Source: Latescibacteria bacterium UBA6620 (GTDB lineage Bacteria; Latescibacterota; UBA2968). From it: 64,000 nt of DNA. Of the stretch, positions 42,157-50,744 are shown piece by piece. How positions within the stretch are numbered: the stretch's first letter is position 1; every line of letters begins with the position of its first letter. The position numbers and the translations under genes are program-made. The stretch covers positions 114,881 through 178,880 of the forward strand of contig DJHM01000030.1 of NCBI GenBank assembly GCA_002433075.1. The letters are read 5' to 3'. Below the pieces are notes generated by a model, which searched no databases, was not told the origin of the DNA, and saw nothing but the letters and a program-made list of their open reading frames with translations.

Positions 42157-43422
42157 TTATCTCAGACGGACTCCGCCCTGGTAGACAGCTTCCACGCGGC
42201 CTGTCGCCTCGATGTCCTTCGTCGGATCGCCCTGAAATGCAACGAGATCGGCTACTTTTCCTTTTTCGATGGTCCCGATTTCGTCCGATACTCCGACCGC
42301 ATCCGCTGAGATACGTAGCGCAGACAGAAGCGCTTCCGCCGGGGTGAAGCCGACCTGAACCAGCAATTCCAGATCGTAGTCAAGATGGCCGAACGCCAGG
42401 ATCCCCACTCCCGAATCCGTGCCAGGCACCACCCGGTCCTTGATGTCGTACTCCATCAGTTTTCGCATCACGTCGAGACGCACTTCGGCACGAGCCTCCA
42501 GCTGCTGAAGCTCCATTTCCCCATCGTGCGAAAGGGCACCTAAGTCTCGCTGGTTTCTAAGCTCGACGATGCGGGGATATTTCGTCCACGCCTGCAGGGT
42601 CGGGCTGATCCAGATACCCGACTCGGCCATCATCTCCGCCAGGTGCGGATCGAAACGCATCTCGTCGTCTGGGTCCAGAAACTCAGCGTGTTCCATCAGA
42701 TCGATACCCGCCTTCACTGCGTTTACCATCGACTCCTTCGCGCGGCAGTGGGCGGCCGTTGTCCGTGCGTAGTGCTTGGCCTCGTGCACGGCCGCGTGTA
42801 GTTCGTCGGTCGTGTAGGAGGCGCGGCCCGGAATCGTCCCCCGTGTGCCTCCCCCGGACGCCATAATCTTGATGTAGTCGGCACCCTCGTGAACAAGACG
42901 TCGAACGGACTGTCGAATCTCGTGTTCTCCGTCAGCAACCTCGTTGCAAAAATTAAAGTGGCCGCCGGTACACGTAATCGGTCGTCCGCTCACGAGCATT
43001 CGCGGCCCGGGAATGTAGCCTCGACCCAACCCCTCTTTGAGCGCGAACCCGACTCGGTTCCGGGCCCCGTGTTCACGAATCGTCGTGATCCCGGCATTCA
43101 GATGCTTCATCATATTCATCGCGCCGGTGACGACCATCATTTCGTCCGACTCGCTGAACATCTCGTCATAAGATCGGCCGTCGCCCGCCAGACTGAGATG
43201 CGTGTGCCCATCGATCAGTCCTGGCGTCAGCGTCGTTCCTTCCAAATGGACCTCGACCGTGCCGTGGGGACACTCTTTACTCAAAGCCTCGACGTCCCCC
43301 ACACTGTCGATTCGGTCACCCGAAACGAGCACGGCCTGACCTTCTCTCGCCCGCCCGTCCACGCCATCGAAAATTCGATCGGCAAGGATCAGCTGCGGAT
43401 GTGCCACCTTGGGATACATCAT
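42157..43422 (-). CDS. Amidohydrolase (imidazolonepropionase/prolidase-like)
   Basis: 421 residues from an ATG at 43422 with GGGGAGG seven bases upstream. The metal-dependent TIM-barrel motifs are IDGHTHLSLAG, the carbamylated-Lys region ADYIKIMASGG, TAAHCRAKE, MEHAEFLDP and VPGTDSG. The substrate is unknown; relatives hydrolyse cyclic amides, imidazolones or dipeptides. It is the last gene of a minus-strand run with the MFS transporter gene 34 bases upstream. Confidence 0.9.
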   Translation of the reverse strand: MMYPKVAHPQLILADRIFDGVDGRAREGQAVLVSGDRIDSVGDVEALSKECPHGTVEVHLEGTTLTPGLIDGHTHLSLAGDGRSYDEMFSESDEMMVVTGAMNMMKHLNAGITTIREHGARNRVGFALKEGLGRGYIPGPRMLVSGRPITCTGGHFNFCNEVADGEHEIRQSVRRLVHEGADYIKIMASGGGTRGTIPGRASYTTDELHAAVHEAKHYARTTAAHCRAKESMVNAVKAGIDLMEHAEFLDPDDEMRFDPHLAEMMAESGIWISPTLQAWTKYPRIVELRNQRDLGALSHDGEMELQQLEARAEVRLDVMRKLMEYDIKDRVVPGTDSGVGILAFGHLDYDLELLVQVGFTPAEALLSALRISADAVGVSDEIGTIEKGKVADLVAFQGDPTKDIEATGRVEAVYQGGVRLR

Positions 43423-43456
43423 CGGACAACCTCCCCTGGAGATTCGCGAAGACGGA

Positions 43457-44638
43457 TCAGGACTCTGGCCCCTCGCGCTCCGCAGAACCATCCGGCTCGG
43501 TAAGCGAACCCTGATTACGCAACGTCGGTGAGGCAACGGCCATTGCCACCACAACACCGATCGTACCCAGGCCTCCGCTCACGACAGAAACGACCGGCCC
43601 GAACCAATGGGCCACGACGCCAGACTCCAGTCCACCAAGCTCGTTCGATGCACTGATGAACACGCCGCTCACCGCAGACACGCGCCCCCTCATCTCGTCA
43701 GGCGTCGTCAACTGAATCAGGGTATGGCGCACAACCATACTGACACTGTCGAACAGTCCCGTCAGAAACAGCATCGCGAACGACAGCCAGAAGTTCGTCG
43801 ACACGCCGAACACGATCGTAACGACGCCGAACGCCGCTATGGCCAGCAGCAGGTTCCGACCCGCTCGCTGCATCGGCGGCAGGTGGGCGATCAGCAACGA
43901 CATACAGAACGCACCGACCGCCGGTGCCGCTCTCAGCCAACCGAAGCCTTGCGGCCCGACCTTCAGAATGTCCTCGGCGTAGATCGGCAGCAGGTAGACC
44001 GCCCCCCCGAGCAGGACGGCAAACATATCGATCGACATCAAGGACAGGACCAGCCGATTGTCCCGAATGAACTTCAGACCCCCGACAAGGGCTCGGACAG
44101 GTGGCTCGGAACCCGCGGACCCTCTCCGCGAGAACGACATCGAAGCCGTCAACAACGCGCAGAGGGTCGACCCCACGGCAGCCAAGCAGAAAGCCAGGGG
44201 GACACTCCACAGAATGACGAGCCCACCGATTGCGGGTCCGGCCATCCAGCTCAGCTTCATCATATTGAGGTTCCACGCGACCGCGTTTGGAAACACGTCG
44301 CGCGGAACAAGCTGCGGCAGAATCGCAGATTTCGCGGGGCGCCCGAGTGTCACGAAAGTCGCGTCCAGCACGAGCAAGGCGTAGATCAGCCCGACGGATC
44401 CCGATGTGTAGGACACGAACGCCAGGGCCATCGATGTCGCCGTCATCCCCGTCAGACTGACAATCAGGATCAGCTTGCGGGAATACCGATCGGCCAGATA
44501 ACCCGCCGGCAGGGCCAGCACCATCGTCGGAGCCGCCTGCGCCAACCCGACGAAACCCAGGGCCAGGGCTTCCCCCGTGATCTGATACATCTCCCAGGCG
44601 ATGGCCACGCCCTGAATCTGGGTGCCGATCATCGCCAC
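43457..44638 (-). CDS. MFS exporter (EntS/MFS_3-like), start uncertain
   Basis: 393 residues from the ATG at 44638, with about 11 membrane helices; PAGYLADRYSRK is the MFS loop signature after helix 2. The conserved first helix and its preceding YAAFRIADYRRYLIGWFVAMIG lie upstream of this ATG, in the same frame, but there is no standard start codon between the surE stop (TAG at 44720-44722) and that segment except a GTG at 44644. An ATC or CTG start, or translation reinitiating after surE, could recover the true N-terminus. MFS_3 members export small molecules. Confidence 0.8.
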   Translation of the reverse strand: MAMIGTQIQGVAIAWEMYQITGEALALGFVGLAQAAPTMVLALPAGYLADRYSRKLILIVSLTGMTATSMALAFVSYTSGSVGLIYALLVLDATFVTLGRPAKSAILPQLVPRDVFPNAVAWNLNMMKLSWMAGPAIGGLVILWSVPLAFCLAAVGSTLCALLTASMSFSRRGSAGSEPPVRALVGGLKFIRDNRLVLSLMSIDMFAVLLGGAVYLLPIYAEDILKVGPQGFGWLRAAPAVGAFCMSLLIAHLPPMQRAGRNLLLAIAAFGVVTIVFGVSTNFWLSFAMLFLTGLFDSVSMVVRHTLIQLTTPDEMRGRVSAVSGVFISASNELGGLESGVVAHWFGPVVSVVSGGLGTIGVVVAMAVASPTLRNQGSLTEPDGSAEREGPES

Positions 44639-44719
44639 GAACCATCCGATCAGATACCGGCGATAGTCGGCGATCCTGAATGCCGCATAGGAGTCGTGAC
44701 GTTCCGATTCGGCCCCGAT

Positions 44720-45487
44720 CTACCGCCCCCTGCCGAAGGTCATCAGATCCAATCGCGTCACGCTAACGTTCCCGGCCAGGATCGCCGCCGTGTCCGTGCC
44801 CTCCGTCTCGTCTGGCTCCGGGAACGACATATCGTGCATGTAGACGTCACCGTGTTTCTTGAAGCAGGAACCGTAAAACGTCCGTCCCAGCACCGTGTCG
44901 GCCAGAACCCACTCCTCCCTCAGTTCGGAAGGCATATTCACATTCCACGTCACAGCCTCTTCCATAAAGGGAGGACGGCCCTCGAGGTCCTCGAACAGCC
45001 GGCTCACGACCTGCTCTGTCTGCGCGCGTAGCGAAGCCATTTCATCGTGCGGAATCTGCCGGCCTTCGACCCAGATGCGGAAGAGGCCCCGGTTGAGAGA
45101 CTGAGACAGCGCAACGGCCGGAAGGCCCGCGATGTTGGCTTCCAGACAGGCACCGACGGTCCCCGACGAAACGGTAAACGACAGTCCCGTGTTCGCGCCG
45201 ATGTTGATCCCGGCGACCACGAGGTCCGGCTTCTTTCCGCCGTAGAGGTGGTAGATCCCGAAATTCGTGCAATCGGCGGGCGTTCCGCTGAACGTGCACG
45301 CCTGAACGCCGCCCAACGACAACGGCTCCATCCTCAACGGATCGAACCGCGTGATCGACTTCCCTTTCCAGCTTTGCTCCTCGGAAGGCACTACCACCGT
45401 CAGGTTGCCCAGTGGCGCCAGGCAATCGATCGCGACCTGTAGCAGCGGTGAATCCGCACTGTCATCGTTCGTCAGCAGGATCTCCAA
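44720..45487 (-). CDS. surE: 5'-nucleotidase SurE
   Basis: 255 residues. SurE dephosphorylates nucleoside 5'-monophosphates and short polyphosphate using a divalent metal. LLTNDDSADSPLL holds the metal-binding Asp pair and Asn, AGINIGANTG provides another ligand, and SSGTVGACLEA is the loop that closes the site. It lies in one minus-strand run between the MFS exporter gene and two genes of unknown function, so nucleotide-like substrates may be involved in that pathway. Confidence 0.9.
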   Translation of the reverse strand: MEILLTNDDSADSPLLQVAIDCLAPLGNLTVVVPSEEQSWKGKSITRFDPLRMEPLSLGGVQACTFSGTPADCTNFGIYHLYGGKKPDLVVAGINIGANTGLSFTVSSGTVGACLEANIAGLPAVALSQSLNRGLFRIWVEGRQIPHDEMASLRAQTEQVVSRLFEDLEGRPPFMEEAVTWNVNMPSELREEWVLADTVLGRTFYGSCFKKHGDVYMHDMSFPEPDETEGTDTAAILAGNVSVTRLDLMTFGRGR

Positions 45488-45579
45488 ATCATCCTCTCAG
45501 AATCCGGGCTCCAGGAAGGGACAAGACAAATCACCAGACCCGATCCGCACCCCTGATCGTACCGTGGATCCGATCTTTC

Positions 45580-46764
45580 TCAGTATCGCGCGTGCTGCGA
45601 CTCTGCAGGTGGCTGGTAAGAGACTGCAAGGTGTGGGGTTTCCAGCCGTTTTCCCGCGGCCAACGATTTCAGGAAACTCTCAAGCATTCCACTCACGATC
45701 AAAGTCCGCTCAGCCGGATAGGGTGCCACACCCGTTTCCAGCATTTCGACGATCTTGTGCACCAGACAGGCCGAGTAGGTCACGTTGGGCGTCGGAGTCA
45801 AAAAGAACTGCATCGAGACTGGCTCGTCGTCGCCCTCCAGCAACGCCGCGAAGCAATAGTCGCGGATCGCTCCGTTCAGCAGGAGCATCGTCGCCTTGAA
45901 GCCATCGGCGTACTCCACGAAATAGGCCCGTGGATTCTCACAAAGGCGTCGAAGTTCACCGCTCCCGATGAGATCCTGGGTCCGTCCATCCTCTTCCGTC
46001 AGTCCAAGGGGCGAATCCGCACGCGACAAAGCGGCTTCCAGCAATCGCTCCGACCAACGTCCATTCTCGCCCGCAGCCCACACCTCATCCCCTTCGATCA
46101 GCTCTACGGCCGAGACACCCTGCTCCGGAACGCCTTGTCCGCCAGCACGTCGCTCGACCATACACTGCATCGCCTCGAGGACGTGATAGTCCATCGCGTC
46201 CGAACTACCCACCCCGACCATCAGCGCGTCCTCGATCCTGCGGCCAAGCGGCAGTTCCAGATCCGGCAGCCTCCAGGTGACCGGAAGGGAGGACCCTGCC
46301 AGGATCGGGAAACCGAGTCGATGACCGTCTTCGACCATCTCGTTGGCCTTCTCGAACTCGTAGGATAGATGCTTGTCGTTGTAGATCGGCACAGAACGCC
46401 CATCGGCCTCGAAGACCTCTACACACTGCTTGAAGAACTCGTATCGTGGGTAGAGTTTCTGGTTGAGTTCGTTCGACGCATACTCTCCGTGTTCTCCAAT
46501 AATCAGGACGCCATCGACTGCCAGGGCATCCCCACCACATCGAAGCGCCTCCGCGATCGTGGGATAAATCTCGAACCCGAACTCGCGGGCTCGGTCCAAA
46601 GACTGGTCACCCGGAGGACGTTGATCGACGTAGAGCGAGACCACTTTCACATCCGGTCGTATCCACTCTCCACCGTAGGGATACCCGACCATCAGGCGAT
46701 CGATAAAGTGCTGCGTGTGCTTCAGGTACTGGTAGATCGTCGAAACAACAGCCACTCGCTTCAT
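45580..46764 (-). CDS. Conserved protein of unknown function, paralogue 1
   Basis: 394 residues, soluble. The N-terminus VAVVSTIYQYLKHTQHFIDRLM and the blocks VDGVLIIGEHGEY, YPRYEFF, YNDKHLSY, LAGSSLPVTWR and ECMVERR-like QCMVERRAGG are shared with the next gene upstream. This looks like a Rossmann-type start plus a conserved His/Lys-rich core (GEHG, DKHLS), which may be catalytic or metal-binding. I do not recognise a named family. Family members known to me are uncharacterised proteins, often listed as hypothetical. Confidence 0.75.
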   Translation of the reverse strand: MKRVAVVSTIYQYLKHTQHFIDRLMVGYPYGGEWIRPDVKVVSLYVDQRPPGDQSLDRAREFGFEIYPTIAEALRCGGDALAVDGVLIIGEHGEYASNELNQKLYPRYEFFKQCVEVFEADGRSVPIYNDKHLSYEFEKANEMVEDGHRLGFPILAGSSLPVTWRLPDLELPLGRRIEDALMVGVGSSDAMDYHVLEAMQCMVERRAGGQGVPEQGVSAVELIEGDEVWAAGENGRWSERLLEAALSRADSPLGLTEEDGRTQDLIGSGELRRLCENPRAYFVEYADGFKATMLLLNGAIRDYCFAALLEGDDEPVSMQFFLTPTPNVTYSACLVHKIVEMLETGVAPYPAERTLIVSGMLESFLKSLAAGKRLETPHLAVSYQPPAESQHARY

Positions 46765-46830
46765 CCTGCATCCTCAGTTTGACCACGATGAGACCGCATC
46801 CCGTATTCGCCGTGCGGTTTCCCCGCCACC

Positions 46831-48027
46831 TTATGTCCTCCAGTACATCGACGCCTCTGGAGCCACGTAAGGAATGCCCAGATGCGGCGTTTCCACCCGT
46901 GAGCCATCTTCGAACAGACTGTCCACCCCTGCAGCGGTGAGCCCGGTCGTCAGCAGGGTTCGCTCGACCGGATAAGGCGATTCACCCGTCAGAAACAGCG
47001 TTTCGATGTGATGGGTAAGAGGAGTGAAGAAATTTGCCAGAGAAGTCCGTGCGGGCGGCATCGGCAGATACATCTGCGTCGAAAGTTTCGACCCATCGCC
47101 CATTCGGGCGGCAAAATTGAAATCTTGAACGAGCCCGCCCATCAGAAACATCGTCGATTTGAGACCGTCTTCGTGCACGTAGTGATAGGCGACGGGGTCC
47201 TTTACCAGTTCCATCATCTCGTCGATCGTCGGGAAGACGTGGTTGAACCCCTTCCGGGCAGGTTCGAGGGTGTGACTCCGTGTGAGAGCGGCCTCGAACA
47301 GATCACGCGACCAGACGCCCTCGGCAAACGCTTCCCAAACCTGCTCACCTCGGTAGGCCCTCAACCAGGACACACCGGCTTCCCCGTTCGCGCGACGCTC
47401 GACCATACACTGCAGCGTCTCCAGACCGTGAAAGTCGTAGCTGTCGACGCCTCCGTAGCAGACACAAACCGCCTCGTCGACCGACGCGCCATACGGAAAG
47501 TCGATCTGAGGCGTTCTCCACGTGACCGGCAAGGAGGATCCTGCCATCAGTGCAAACCCCAGGTCCTTCGCTGAATCATACATCTCCCGAGCCCAGTCCC
47601 AATTCCAGGACAGATGCTTATCGTTGAAAACCGGTGCCGCTCTGCCTGACTGCCGGAACACAGAAAGAATCTGTCGATACAACTCGTAGCGGGGATACAA
47701 GCGCTGACCCTTCTCATTCTGATCGTAGGTCCCGTGCTCACCAATCAGCAGGACCCCATCGACCGCGAGATCGTCCGTACCCAGGGTCAGAGCGTCGGCC
47801 ACCGAGTGATATATACCCATTGTAGGGAAGCGTTCCGAGCGCTCGCGACTCAGATCGCCTTCGGGGGTCTGATCGACACAGATCGACACGACGTCCATTT
47901 CTGGGCGATGATGCCGGCCGTTCCACCCGTAGCCCTCCAGAAATCGGTCGACGATGTGCTGCGTGTGTGAGTACTTACGATATTCGGTGGTGATCGCCGC
48001 GATTCGCGGTCGGTACGCTGTTGACAT
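46831..48027 (-). CDS. Conserved protein of unknown function, paralogue 2
   Basis: 398 residues, same domain layout as the adjacent 394-residue protein. Shared blocks are IAAITTEYRKYSHTQHIVDRFL, VDGVLLIGEHGTYD, LYPRYELY, FNDKHLSW, MAGSSLPVTWRTP and QCMVERRANG. The two genes are 66 bases apart on the same strand, a tandem duplication. An AAGGATCG box precedes the ATG. They may form a hetero-oligomer or handle related substrates. It is the first gene of a five-gene minus-strand run that ends with the amidohydrolase. Confidence 0.75.
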   Translation of the reverse strand: MSTAYRPRIAAITTEYRKYSHTQHIVDRFLEGYGWNGRHHRPEMDVVSICVDQTPEGDLSRERSERFPTMGIYHSVADALTLGTDDLAVDGVLLIGEHGTYDQNEKGQRLYPRYELYRQILSVFRQSGRAAPVFNDKHLSWNWDWAREMYDSAKDLGFALMAGSSLPVTWRTPQIDFPYGASVDEAVCVCYGGVDSYDFHGLETLQCMVERRANGEAGVSWLRAYRGEQVWEAFAEGVWSRDLFEAALTRSHTLEPARKGFNHVFPTIDEMMELVKDPVAYHYVHEDGLKSTMFLMGGLVQDFNFAARMGDGSKLSTQMYLPMPPARTSLANFFTPLTHHIETLFLTGESPYPVERTLLTTGLTAAGVDSLFEDGSRVETPHLGIPYVAPEASMYWRT

Positions 48028-48118
48028 CGATCCTTATCCTCTCTCTTCGGTCCGTCGGCGTCGAATGATCCTCTTGCGACGCCCGTTTGTCAATCCTTCG
48101 TATTGAGCTAGGTGGGGA

Positions 48119-48873
48119 ATGTCACGCCCGATCACACTCGACAGACTCGCCGAAACCGAATACGTGGAACTCGCGGATCCGAACTACACGACTTTGACGC
48201 CCTTCGGAACCTTCTATCATCATCCGGAATTTTCGAAGCGCCACGACGCCAACCAATTGATGCGTACCGTCCTGCCTGCAGACGCCGAACCCGAATCGTT
48301 GCTCGAGCACCTTGAGGCGCTCTATTCCGGCACAACGATCACCCACCACAAGATGTCGGGTCACGATCCGAGCACCTTCGAGCGGCTCAGGCCTCACTTT
48401 CCGGAAGATCAGGGGCACACTACCTGGACGATGGTCTTCGAACGAACTCCCAAGCGTCCGCCCAATCCAGGGATCGAAGTCAAAGCCGTCACCGCTGAGT
48501 TAGAAACCGACCTCGACGACCTCCACAGGAACGAAAACGGGAAAATCACAGACGGGCATCGGTTCGCGCGAGCCCAGGGGCCGCGCGTCGGAGGGGAGTG
48601 GGTGATCGGCTACGTGGACGGGCGGCCGGCCAGCTCATCCCAATGGTTCGTCGTTGACAGGATCGCGAGGTTTCGAGGCATCAACACAAGGGAATGGGCA
48701 CGAAATCGGGCGCCGCCACCACGATGATTCATTATGTTCAGAATCATCCCGTCGTTCGGGCGCAGGACGCATTGACCATCTTCTGCAACGACGACGGCCC
48801 TCTGCGTGTTTATGAGGAGCTTGGATTCGTGAAACGAGGCTGGATGAGGGAGTTTTCCTATGACCGAACTTGA
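48119..48873 (+). pseudogene. GNAT-type acetyltransferase with a frameshift
   Basis: The first frame runs from the ATG at 48119 and contains MVFERTPKRPP, EWVIGYVDGRPASSSQWFV and RIARFRGINT. Close to 48684-48690 one base appears to be missing; the next frame then gives GMGTKSGAATTMIHYVQ, which is the acetyl-CoA-binding helix, and VYEELGFVKRGWMREFSY before the stop at 48873. It ends inside the start of a second acetyltransferase gene. Substrate unknown. Confidence 0.72.
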
Positions 48874-49372
48874 GATCAGAGTCGCTCCACAACTGCCCCG
48901 CGACGAAAGGGGCGCCCTCTTCCAGTTCGAAGACGACCCCTGGGGCGTTAACCATCTTGGCTGGGACTGGAGGGAGCCAGAGCTGTCTTTCGGAGGATAC
49001 GAAAATGACAAACCCGTAAGCCACGTCGGCTTGCTTTTCCATCCGCTCCATCTTGACGGTCGAGAGGTGCTCGTCGCCGGTGTCAGTTCTGTTATCACCC
49101 TCCCCGAAGCCCGCGGCAAGGGCTACGCACGTCGTTTGATGAGCGAAGCGGCAGGCGAAATGCGCCGCCGGTCTGTCGATTTCGGCGCCCTTTTCTGCTC
49201 GACCGAATTGCGACCCTTCTATGCTTCACAGGGGTGGCAGCTTCTCGATCACCCCGTCACGGTCGATCAGTCCGGTCGGAAGGTTCGTAGTCCTCTCCGA
49301 TTGATGCTGCTTCCTCTCACCGATGCCAATTGGCCGGAAGGACCCGTCGATCTGAAGAGCGAGCCCTGGTAG
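48860..49372 (+). CDS. GNAT-family N-acetyltransferase
   Basis: 170 residues. The acetyl-CoA pyrophosphate loop is RGKGYARRLMSEAAGEM after the strand VAGVSSVITLPEA; the C-terminal strand is LRPFYASQGWQLLD. The substrate is unknown. The gene starts 14 bases before the end of the preceding frameshifted acetyltransferase gene, so the two were probably translated together. Confidence 0.85.
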   Translation: MTELEIRVAPQLPRDERGALFQFEDDPWGVNHLGWDWREPELSFGGYENDKPVSHVGLLFHPLHLDGREVLVAGVSSVITLPEARGKGYARRLMSEAAGEMRRRSVDFGALFCSTELRPFYASQGWQLLDHPVTVDQSGRKVRSPLRLMLLPLTDANWPEGPVDLKSEPW

Positions 49373-49470
49373 TTCTTCTCGCGGAATCACACCTCACAAT
49401 TGCAAACCCCATCGAACCAGACTATCGTGTGTCGCTCCCGCAACAGCCAACCCTCACGACAGACACTGGA

Positions 49471-49929
49471 ATGAAAATCGCGACGCTCGTCTATCTCAAA
49501 CGCGATGGCAAGACCCTGATGCTTCATCGGGTCAAGAAAGAGAATGACTATCACGAGGGGAAATACAACGGCCTAGGGGGGAAGCTTGACCCGGGCGAAT
49601 CTCCCGACGAGTGCGCGGTCCGGGAAACACGCGAGGAAAGCGGTCTGGAACTGGTTGATCCTGTTCTCAAGGGGGTCATCACGTTTCCCCTCTTCGACGG
49701 GATCGATGACTGGTATGTCTTTCTGTATGTGGGGATGCAGTTCAGCGGTCAGATGATCGACTCGGCCGAGGGCAACCTCGAATGGATCGATGACGACAGA
49801 CTGACCGACATCCCGTTGTGGGAGGGCGACTACATCTTTCTCCCCTGGCTCGAAGGCGACCGGTTCTTCAGCGCGAAATTCAACTACGCGGACGGTCGTT
49901 ACGTCGACCACACCGTCACGTTTCACTGA
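49471..49929 (+). CDS. Nudix hydrolase (MutT/MTH1-like)
   Basis: 152 residues from the ATG at 49471. The Nudix box GGKLDPGE-x7-RETREESGL is complete, binding Mg2+ for hydrolysis of nucleoside-diphosphate-linked compounds. KYNGLGGKLDPGE and FLYVGMQFSGQ resemble 8-oxo-dGTP/oxidised-nucleotide hydrolases of the MTH1 type. It lies in a plus-strand run between an acetyltransferase and an isochorismatase-type hydrolase. Confidence 0.9.
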   Translation: MKIATLVYLKRDGKTLMLHRVKKENDYHEGKYNGLGGKLDPGESPDECAVRETREESGLELVDPVLKGVITFPLFDGIDDWYVFLYVGMQFSGQMIDSAEGNLEWIDDDRLTDIPLWEGDYIFLPWLEGDRFFSAKFNYADGRYVDHTVTFH

Positions 49930-49943
49930 GGGAACCCTGCGCA

Positions 49944-50609
49944 ATGGATATGGACAGCATCCAACGGGCCATCGATTCGGTCCGATCGTTCTACGAAGAG
50001 CAGGGCATCTTTATGAAGCGCTTCGGATATGGCGAACGACCAGCGATGGTCATCATCGATATGGCCTACGGTTGGACCGATCCCGAGTACGCCACAGGGT
50101 CCGCACGATTGGACGATGCCGTCGAAGGCATCCAGGCCCTCCTCCCCGTTGCACGAGCCAAGCACGTCCCCATCATCTACACCACCTATCCGAAGCCTCG
50201 CGGCGAAGAGGAGCCGATGCACACATCGAACGATGCCAAAGCCCAGTTTCGGGTCTGGGATGCGCACGCCTGCGAAATCGATCACCGTCTGACCCCGCTA
50301 CCGGCGGATCTCATCATTTACAAGGAAAACGCCAGCGCGTTCTTCAACACTCCCCTGATCACCTACCTCACCGAGCGAAAGATCGACACGCTCATCATCA
50401 CTGGCTGCTCGACGAGCGCGTGTGTCCGCGCCACCTCGACAGACGCCCGCGCTTACCGGTTCAAAGCCATCGTGCCCCGCGAGTGCGCACAGGACCGGGC
50501 CGCCGCCGCGCACGAATGGAACCTCCTTGACATCGACGCCAAATTCGGCGACGTCGTCAGCCGTGACGAAGTCGTAGCCTACCTCCAGGGCCTCCCCGAC
50601 CCCGCCTGA
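49944..50609 (+). CDS. Isochorismatase-family hydrolase (N-carbamoylsarcosine amidase-like)
   Basis: 221 residues. The catalytic triad is visible: Asp in VIIDMAYGWTD, Lys in IYKENASAFFNT and Cys in GCSTSACVRATSTDA. N-carbamoylsarcosine amidases use the same triad in creatinine breakdown; other members hydrolyse nicotinamide or isochorismate. The context of amidohydrolase-type genes favours an amidase. The gene starts 14 bases after the Nudix gene. Confidence 0.88.
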   Translation: MDMDSIQRAIDSVRSFYEEQGIFMKRFGYGERPAMVIIDMAYGWTDPEYATGSARLDDAVEGIQALLPVARAKHVPIIYTTYPKPRGEEEPMHTSNDAKAQFRVWDAHACEIDHRLTPLPADLIIYKENASAFFNTPLITYLTERKIDTLIITGCSTSACVRATSTDARAYRFKAIVPRECAQDRAAAAHEWNLLDIDAKFGDVVSRDEVVAYLQGLPDPA

Positions 50610-50744
50610 CCGACCGAATCCCCACGCAGCCCCCTGTTTTGTTTACATTTGTCCTGCTTCTACCTCCGCAGCAACTCTTTAAGTCTGCCTAACGCAGCTG
50701 ACAGACTCTGGCACGGCCGGTCTGTCGATCACCCGGGGACCTTC

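Noticed and set aside
43607..45031. Long plus-strand open frame (about 470 codons)
   Set aside because: It runs antisense to the MFS and surE genes and encodes His/Arg/Gln-rich low-complexity sequence without a ribosome site.
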